In this document: positions 6,722-11,039 of the stretch, in pieces
How positions within the stretch are numbered: the stretch's first letter is position 1
Layout of the letters: each line of letters begins with the position of its first letter
NCBI GenBank assembly: GCA_903906325.1
Contig: CAIVJV010000024.1
Location: 1 to 11,039, forward strand
Reading direction: 5' to 3'
Length of the DNA: 11,039 nt
From: an uncultured Gemmatimonadota bacterium
Lineage (GTDB): Bacteria > Gemmatimonadota > Gemmatimonadetes > Gemmatimonadales > Gemmatimonadaceae
Notes under the pieces: model-generated
Told to the model about the DNA's origin: nothing
The model's database searches: none
What the model saw: the letters and a program-made list of their open reading frames with translations, nothing else
Position numbers and translations under genes: made by a program

Positions 6722-8668
6722 GTGAACGCTCCGGCAGCGCCGGCGCGCCTCGGCCTCGACCGGCCCCTGCGCGTCGCCATCATCGGCAATCCCAACACCG
6801 GGAAGACCACCCTCTTCAACGCGCTCACCGGACTCCGGCAGCGCGTCGGCAACTTCGCGGGGGTCACCGTCGAACGCGTCGAGGGCGCCTTCAGGCTCGG
6901 GGATGGACGCCGCGTCACGATTCTCGATCTCCCCGGCTCCTACTCCCTCACCGCCGGCTCCCCCGACGAACAGATCGCCCTCGAGGTCCTCCTCAAGCGC
7001 GACGCCACGCCCTGGGATCCCGATGTCGTCCTCGTCGTCGTCGATGCGGTCCATCTCGATCGCAACCTCTTCCTCGCGAGTCAGGTCTGCGAGCTCGGCC
7101 TCCCCGTCGTCATCGCGCTCAATCAGATCGATGTCGCCGAGGCCCAGGGGATCGCCATCGATGTCCCTGCGCTGATCCACGAGCTCGGCGTCCCGGTGAT
7201 CCCCACCGTCGCCTCGCGCGGCGAGGGACTCGATCCCCTGCGGAACGCCCTCTTCACCGCCGCGGCGTTGCCGGCGCCGACGCCACGCTTTGCGATCGAT
7301 GCGAGCGCGGAGACCTCGCTCGCGCGGCATAAGTGGATCGGCGAGGTCGTCGCGCGCACTGGCACGCGGCGCGAGCGCACGCTTGATACGCCGAGTGATC
7401 GGATCGATGCCATCGCCTTGCATCGCGTGGGCGGGCCATTGCTCTTCTTGGTGATCATGGCGCTCGTCTTCCAGGCGGTCTTCAGCTGGGCGGCGCCGCT
7501 ACAGGACGGGATCGAATCGCTCGTGCTCGCGATCGGCGCGCGGGTGGGCGACGCGCTCCCCGACGGGGATCTCCGCTCCCTCGTCGTCGATGGGGTCTTC
7601 GCGGGCGTGGGGTCGGTGCTCGTCTTCCTCCCGCAGATCGCGATCCTCTTCGGCTTCATCGGCATCCTGGAGCACTCGGGCTACATGGCGCGCGCCGCCT
7701 TCCTGATGGATGGGCTGATGCGCCGCGTCGGGCTCCACGGGAAGAGCTTCATCCCGATGCTCTCGGGCTACGCCTGTGCCGTGCCCGGGATCATGGCCAC
7801 GCGCACCATCGAGGATCCCAAGGATCGGCTCGCGACCATCATGGTGGTCCCGCTCATGAGCTGCTCGGCGCGGCTCCCTGTCTACACGCTCCTCATCGGG
7901 ACCTTCATCCCTGCGCTCCCGCTCATCCCCGGGCTCGATCTGCAGGGCGCGACGATGCTCCTGATGTATCTCCTCGGGACCATCACCGCACTCGCGATCG
8001 CCGCGCTCTTCCGCAAGACCCTGCTCCGGGGCCCCGTGCGCCCGATGATCCTGGAACTCCCACCGTATCGGTGGCCCGCGCCGAAGTCGCTCTTCGTCTC
8101 CGTCTGGCAGCGCTGCCAGGTCTTCCTGCGCCGCGCCGGCACGGTGATCCTCTCGCTCAGCATCGTCCTCTGGGCCCTCGCCACCTACCCGCGCGCGCCG
8201 GAGGACCCCACGCGCACGCCGGCGCAGCAGCAGGAGGCACAGCTCGCGCACTCCACGCTCGGACGCTTCGGTCAGGCGATCGAACCCGCCGTCGCCCCAC
8301 TCGGCTACGACTGGAAGATCGGGGTCTCGATCGTGGCGAGCTTCGCCGCGCGCGAGGTCTTCGTCTCCACGATGGGGACCATCTACGGCGTGGGGGGGGA
8401 GGATGACGCCGCCCTCGCCGATCGCCTGCGCGCCGAGACCGATACCTCAGGGGCTCTGGTCTACACCCCGCTCATCGCGGTGGGGCTGATGGTCTTCTAC
8501 GTGTACGCGCTGATGTGCATGAGCACGATCGCGGTCACGGTGCGCGAGGCGGGGGGCGGTCGGGTGGGCTGGCGGTGGGCGACGATCCAGTTCGTCTACA
8601 TGCTCGCCCTCGCGTACGGTGCCGCCTGGCTGGTGGTGGTGATCGGCCGCGCGCTCGGGTTCCGCTGA
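6722..8668 (+). CDS. feoB: Ferrous iron transporter FeoB, GTPase-linked inner-membrane permease
   Basis: This 648-residue protein is the main Fe(II) importer of the inner membrane. The N-terminal G domain shows G1 GNPNTGKT (22-29), G2-region VGNFAGVTVE (42-51), G3 DLPG (69-72), G4 NQID (134-137, Gln where most GTPases have Lys, as FeoB proteins vary here) and G5 SRG (165-167). A short helical linker leads to the membrane domain from about residue 238. Both conserved gate motifs are present: LSGYACAVPGIMATR with C352, and PLMSCSARLPVY with C381. A final hydrophobic helix ends the protein. It is shorter than the 773-residue E. coli protein but within the range of complete FeoBs, and no key residue is missing. 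The GTG start lies one base after the feoA stop. The TGA overlaps the next gene's ATG by one base. Confidence 0.97.
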   Translation: MNAPAAPARLGLDRPLRVAIIGNPNTGKTTLFNALTGLRQRVGNFAGVTVERVEGAFRLGDGRRVTILDLPGSYSLTAGSPDEQIALEVLLKRDATPWDPDVVLVVVDAVHLDRNLFLASQVCELGLPVVIALNQIDVAEAQGIAIDVPALIHELGVPVIPTVASRGEGLDPLRNALFTAAALPAPTPRFAIDASAETSLARHKWIGEVVARTGTRRERTLDTPSDRIDAIALHRVGGPLLFLVIMALVFQAVFSWAAPLQDGIESLVLAIGARVGDALPDGDLRSLVVDGVFAGVGSVLVFLPQIAILFGFIGILEHSGYMARAAFLMDGLMRRVGLHGKSFIPMLSGYACAVPGIMATRTIEDPKDRLATIMVVPLMSCSARLPVYTLLIGTFIPALPLIPGLDLQGATMLLMYLLGTITALAIAALFRKTLLRGPVRPMILELPPYRWPAPKSLFVSVWQRCQVFLRRAGTVILSLSIVLWALATYPRAPEDPTRTPAQQQEAQLAHSTLGRFGQAIEPAVAPLGYDWKIGVSIVASFAAREVFVSTMGTIYGVGGEDDAALADRLRAETDTSGALVYTPLIAVGLMVFYVYALMCMSTIAVTVREAGGGRVGWRWATIQFVYMLALAYGAAWLVVVIGRALGFR

Positions 8669-8805
8669 TGCGCCCCGATACGGTGATCGCCCTCGCGATC
8701 GTCGCCGTCGCGCTGGGGGTGGTGATCCGACGGCTCGTGCGGGAGCTGCGGGCCGCGCGCACGAAGCGCGCCGGCGGGCCCGGCTGCGACACCTGCGGGC
8801 ACTAG
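8668..8805 (+). CDS. Small FeoB-associated Cys-motif membrane protein (45 aa)
   Basis: The ATG shares its A with the feoB stop (TGATG), so translation is probably by reinitiation; frame-compatible starts further upstream lie inside feoB and would encode an implausible sequence. The product has one hydrophobic helix (about residues 5-21, VIALAIVAVALGVVIRR), a basic Arg/Lys-rich segment (about 22-35) and a C-terminal CDTCGH. This architecture, one membrane helix followed by a cytoplasmic Cys motif, directly after feoB, matches the FeoB-associated Cys-rich membrane protein family (PF12669). Only one CxxC remains here, where relatives often have several Cys. The role is unproven; an iron-handling or permease-accessory function is inferred from position and the Cys/His tail. 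Confidence 0.82.
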   Translation: MRPDTVIALAIVAVALGVVIRRLVRELRAARTKRAGGPGCDTCGH

Positions 8806-10103
8806 CCCGCGACGAGCGCCGCGACGGCGATCTCTCGCGCCCCCTTCCGCACCAACACCCAGCGCCCACGTACCGCCTCCCCGGCGGCCACCGTCTGCGC
8901 CTCGGCGCTCACCTTCGCGCCGTTCACCGACACCGCGCCCTGCTGGATCAGCTTCCGCGCCGCGGTCTTGCTCACCCCGAACCCCTGCTCGAGCAGCGCC
9001 ACGAGGTCGATCGCCCCATCGACCGGCGTCAGGCGCACCGACGGCATCTCCGCCGCGAGCATCGTGAACACCGCGTCGGAGAGGGCGTGGGCGTCGGCCT
9101 TCTTGTCGAACACCGTCTGGGAGACCTGCGCCGCGGTCTCCGTCGCCGCGGCCCCATGGATCAACGTCGTCACCTCGGTGGCGAGCCGGCGCTGCGCCCC
9201 GCGCAGATGCGGCGCCGCGGCATGCTCGGCCTCGAGCCCTTCGATCGTCGCGCGATCGAGCAGGGTGAAGGTGCGCAGGAGCCGCCCGACGTCGGCATCC
9301 TCGGTGTTGATCCAGAACTGATAGAACTGGTACGGGCTCGTGCGCGCGGCGTCGAGCCAGACGGCGCCGGCCTCCGTCTTCCCGAACTTCTTGCCCGCGG
9401 CATCGGTCAACAGCGGGAAGGTGAGCCCATGGGCCTCCCCACGGGCGGCCCTCCGGATCAGCTCGGTGCCCGCCGTGATGTTCCCCCACTGGTCGCTTCC
9501 CCCCACTTGGAGGGTCACACCGTCCTGCTGGAAGAGATGCAGGAAGTCGTGGGCCTGGAGGAGCATGTAGGTGAACTCGGTGAAGGAGATCCCTGTCGCC
9601 ATCCGTGACTGGACCGAGTCCTTCTGCAACATGAGGTTCACGGTGAAGTGCTTGCCCGTGTCGCGCAGGAAGGGGATCAACCCTTGGCGCCCGAGCCAAT
9701 TCGCGTTGTCGCGGAAGTGGATCCGCGCCGTGGCGTCCGCCCCGAGGGCCTGCGTGACCACCTGGCGGATCTGGCGCTCGATCGCCCGCGCGTTGTCGGC
9801 GATCTCCTCCGCCGCGCGGAGCGGGCGCTCCTCGGATTTCCCGCTCGGGTCGCCGATCATCGCCGTCCCCCCACCGATCAGCGCCACGGCCTCATGCCCC
9901 GCGCGCACCAAGCGGACGAGCCCGAGGATCGAGACCAGGTTCCCCACATGGAGGGAGTCGGCGGTCGGGTCGAACCCGCAGTAGCCTCGGACCGGCCCGT
10001 GGGCGAGTGCCGTGGCACACCCCTCGGTCTGCTGGAAGAGCACTCCGCGCCACGCGAGCTCCTCGAGCAGCGCGAGCGATCCGGGCATCGGGGTCACGGC
10101 CAT
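8802..10103 (-). CDS. tyrS: Tyrosyl-tRNA synthetase
   Basis: The 433-residue cytoplasmic class I aminoacyl-tRNA synthetase charges tRNA-Tyr with tyrosine. The HIGH-like signature is HVGN (52-55) within CGFDPTADSLHVGN, and the KMSKS-like loop is KFGKT (239-243). The tyrosine-pocket segments FTYMLLQAHDFLHL and LQVGGSDQWGN are intact. An S4 RNA-binding domain occupies about 365-433. The length is near the 424 of E. coli TyrS. The ATG at 10103 is called; an in-frame ATG five codons later (MPGSLALLEEL) also fits the usual TyrS beginning. No Shine-Dalgarno is seen, and a TAGCTT element 7 bases upstream suggests a leaderless mRNA. The gene converges on the feo operon, its stop sharing the CTAG at 8802-8805, and is divergent from the penicillin-binding protein gene. 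Confidence 0.97.
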   Translation of the reverse strand: MAVTPMPGSLALLEELAWRGVLFQQTEGCATALAHGPVRGYCGFDPTADSLHVGNLVSILGLVRLVRAGHEAVALIGGGTAMIGDPSGKSEERPLRAAEEIADNARAIERQIRQVVTQALGADATARIHFRDNANWLGRQGLIPFLRDTGKHFTVNLMLQKDSVQSRMATGISFTEFTYMLLQAHDFLHLFQQDGVTLQVGGSDQWGNITAGTELIRRAARGEAHGLTFPLLTDAAGKKFGKTEAGAVWLDAARTSPYQFYQFWINTEDADVGRLLRTFTLLDRATIEGLEAEHAAAPHLRGAQRRLATEVTTLIHGAAATETAAQVSQTVFDKKADAHALSDAVFTMLAAEMPSVRLTPVDGAIDLVALLEQGFGVSKTAARKLIQQGAVSVNGAKVSAEAQTVAAGEAVRGRWVLVRKGAREIAVAALVAG

Positions 10104-10109
10104 GCGAGG

Positions 10110-10115
10110 AAGCTA
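10110..10115 (-). promoter_or_regulatory. Candidate -10 element of tyrS (leaderless start)
   Basis: On the minus strand TAGCTT at 10115-10110 fits a TAnnnT -10 box. Its usual start site, about 7 bases downstream, falls on or beside the tyrS ATG at 10103, implying little or no leader. No convincing -35 hexamer is found at 16-18 bp spacing, which keeps confidence low. Confidence 0.4.
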
Positions 10116-10121
10116 CGTGCG

Positions 10122-10150
10122 TTGCCCCCCTCTCGGGAGCGCCCTAGCTT
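10122..10150 (+). promoter_or_regulatory. Candidate promoter of the penicillin-binding protein gene
   Basis: TTGCCC (10122-10127) and TAGCTT (10145-10150) are separated by 17 bp. The predicted start near 10157 leaves a leader of only about 7 nt before the ATG at 10164. The -10 region, TAGCTTCCCTCGCAT (10145-10159), is an inverted near-copy of the tyrS upstream sequence at 10102-10115. Confidence 0.55.
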
Positions 10151-10163
10151 CCCTCGCATCGCG

Positions 10164-11039
10164 ATGCGCCGCTTCCTTCTCCTCCTCACCCTGGGGTGCG
10201 CCGGGCTCGGGCTCCTCGGCGCGGTCGTCGGGGGAGTCTACTGGACCTGGTTCCTCTGCGCGGACGACGCCTGTCCGTCCGTGGCGCAGTTCGACGAGTT
10301 CCGCCCCGTCCAACCCGCGCGCCTCTACACCGCGGACGGTCGCTTCCTGACCGAGGTGGGGCTCGAGCGCCGCTCGGTGGTCCCCCTCGCCGACATCCCA
10401 CCGCATGTGGTGCAGGCCTTCATCGCGACGGAGGACAAGCGCTTCTACCGTCACGGGGGGATCGACTATCCCCGCATCGTCGGCGCCGTCTGGGCGAACC
10501 TCAAGGCCCGGGGGTTCGCCGAGGGGTTCTCGACCATCACGATGCAGCTCGCACGGAATGTCTTCCCGGAGCGGCTCTCGCGGGAGAAGACCATCCTCCG
10601 CAAGCTCCGGGAGGCGAAGGTCGCGCGCGAGCTCGAGCGGCGCCTCCCGAAGACGCGCATCCTCGAGCTCTATCTCAATCAGATCGCGTTCGGCTCCGGG
10701 GCCTACGGGGTGGAGGCGGCCGCCCAGCGGTATTTCGGGCGCTCGGTGCGTGAGCTCAACGTGGCCGAGGCGGCGATGCTCGCCGCGCTCCCCAAGGCCC
10801 CCTCACGCTACAATCCCCGGCGGTTCCCCGATCGCGCCATCCAGCGTCGCAACGCGGTGCTCGAGCTGATGCGGCGGCAGGACCTCCTGTCCGACGCCGA
10901 TGCCTCGGTGGCCAAGGCTTACCCCCTGCGGCTCGCGCGGGCCTCGCGCAGCTCCGGGGACGTGGCCCCGTATTTCGTCGAGTGGGTGCGCCGCGAGCTG
11001 ACGCAGCGGTTCGGTCGCCGCACCTATGAGCAGGGGCTG
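10164..11039 (+). CDS. Class A penicillin-binding protein (PBP1A family), N-terminal part
   Basis: The frame is open to the window end; 292 residues are visible. This is a bifunctional peptidoglycan synthase anchored in the inner membrane and acting in the periplasm. A short cytoplasmic start and one transmembrane helix (about 4-30) precede a GT51 glycosyltransferase domain. Motif 1 is EDKRFYRHGGID with catalytic-type E90; motif 2 is GFSTITMQLARN (121-132), with Met where GGSTITQQ is common; motif 3 is RKLREAKVARELE; then ILELYLNQIAFGSGAYGVEAAAQRYFG and AMLAALPKAPSRYNP. The transpeptidase domain would lie beyond the edge, so whether it is complete cannot be seen. C32 and C37 just outside the membrane could form a small disulfide loop. 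ATG at 10164 is chosen because it opens the membrane anchor; no Shine-Dalgarno is visible. Confidence 0.93.
   Translation, partial: MRRFLLLLTLGCAGLGLLGAVVGGVYWTWFLCADDACPSVAQFDEFRPVQPARLYTADGRFLTEVGLERRSVVPLADIPPHVVQAFIATEDKRFYRHGGIDYPRIVGAVWANLKARGFAEGFSTITMQLARNVFPERLSREKTILRKLREAKVARELERRLPKTRILELYLNQIAFGSGAYGVEAAAQRYFGRSVRELNVAEAAMLAALPKAPSRYNPRRFPDRAIQRRNAVLELMRRQDLLSDADASVAKAYPLRLARASRSSGDVAPYFVEWVRRELTQRFGRRTYEQGL

Noticed and set aside
7499..8251. A 250-codon minus-strand frame inside feoB
   Set aside because: It is the same codon-bias effect, antisense to intact, well-conserved FeoB membrane segments. The product is charged low-complexity sequence.
8515..8667. An upstream ATG that would lengthen the small FeoB-associated protein by 51 residues
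   Set aside because: The extra part lies inside feoB in another frame and is His/Arg/Gly-rich without structure, while the ATG at 8668 gives the expected short membrane protein with the classic stop-start overlap.
1..11039. CRISPR arrays, insertion sequences, tRNA or rRNA genes, phage or defence genes
   Set aside because: No spaced direct repeats, transposase sequence, tRNA-like cloverleaf or rRNA segment was seen. The window is filled with housekeeping and transport genes of uniform base composition.

Overview
The window is about two-thirds G+C, gene-dense and has an outer membrane (an Oar-type TonB-dependent barrel protein) and a periplasm. The codon bias, the barrel and secreted beta-propeller pair, and the absence of recognisable Shine-Dalgarno sequences fit a Gemmatimonadota-like Gram-negative bacterium. 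That placement is an inference, not a proven assignment.

Layout: (1) 1-968, the 3' part of prfC (peptide chain release factor 3). (2) 969-1133, a short gap with two hairpins; the larger one (1064-1105) folds best as plus-strand RNA. (3) 1134-4871, a 1245-residue outer-membrane TonB-dependent receptor-like protein with an N-terminal carboxypeptidase-regulatory-like domain and an unusual C-terminal helical extension carrying two LSxxQ motifs, as in Spy/CpxP periplasmic chaperones. (4) 4896-6338, a secreted beta-propeller-like protein with a Gly/Met/Gln-rich low-complexity insert, probably co-transcribed with the receptor gene. (5) 6339-6450, a regulatory gap with a sigma70-like promoter and a near-consensus Fur box. 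(6) 6451-8805, a tight ferrous-iron uptake operon: feoA, feoB and a 45-residue FeoB-associated Cys-motif membrane protein whose start overlaps the feoB stop. (7) 8802-10103, minus-strand tyrS, converging on the feo operon so that both genes stop within one CTAG palindrome. (8) 10104-10163, a 60-bp divergent promoter region with near-identical inverted TAGCTT-type elements. (9) 10164-11039, the 5' part of a class A penicillin-binding protein (GT51 glycosyltransferase), open at the window edge.

How the genes relate: feoA-feoB-small protein form a standard Fe(II) import unit under likely Fur control. The receptor/propeller pair upstream is a separate envelope unit with no visible Fur site of its own. 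prfC, tyrS and the penicillin-binding protein are housekeeping genes. The least ordinary parts are the Spy-like tail on the receptor, the Met/Gly repeat insert in the propeller, the 42-nt hairpin before the receptor gene, and the apparently leaderless or near-leaderless starts of tyrS and the penicillin-binding protein.
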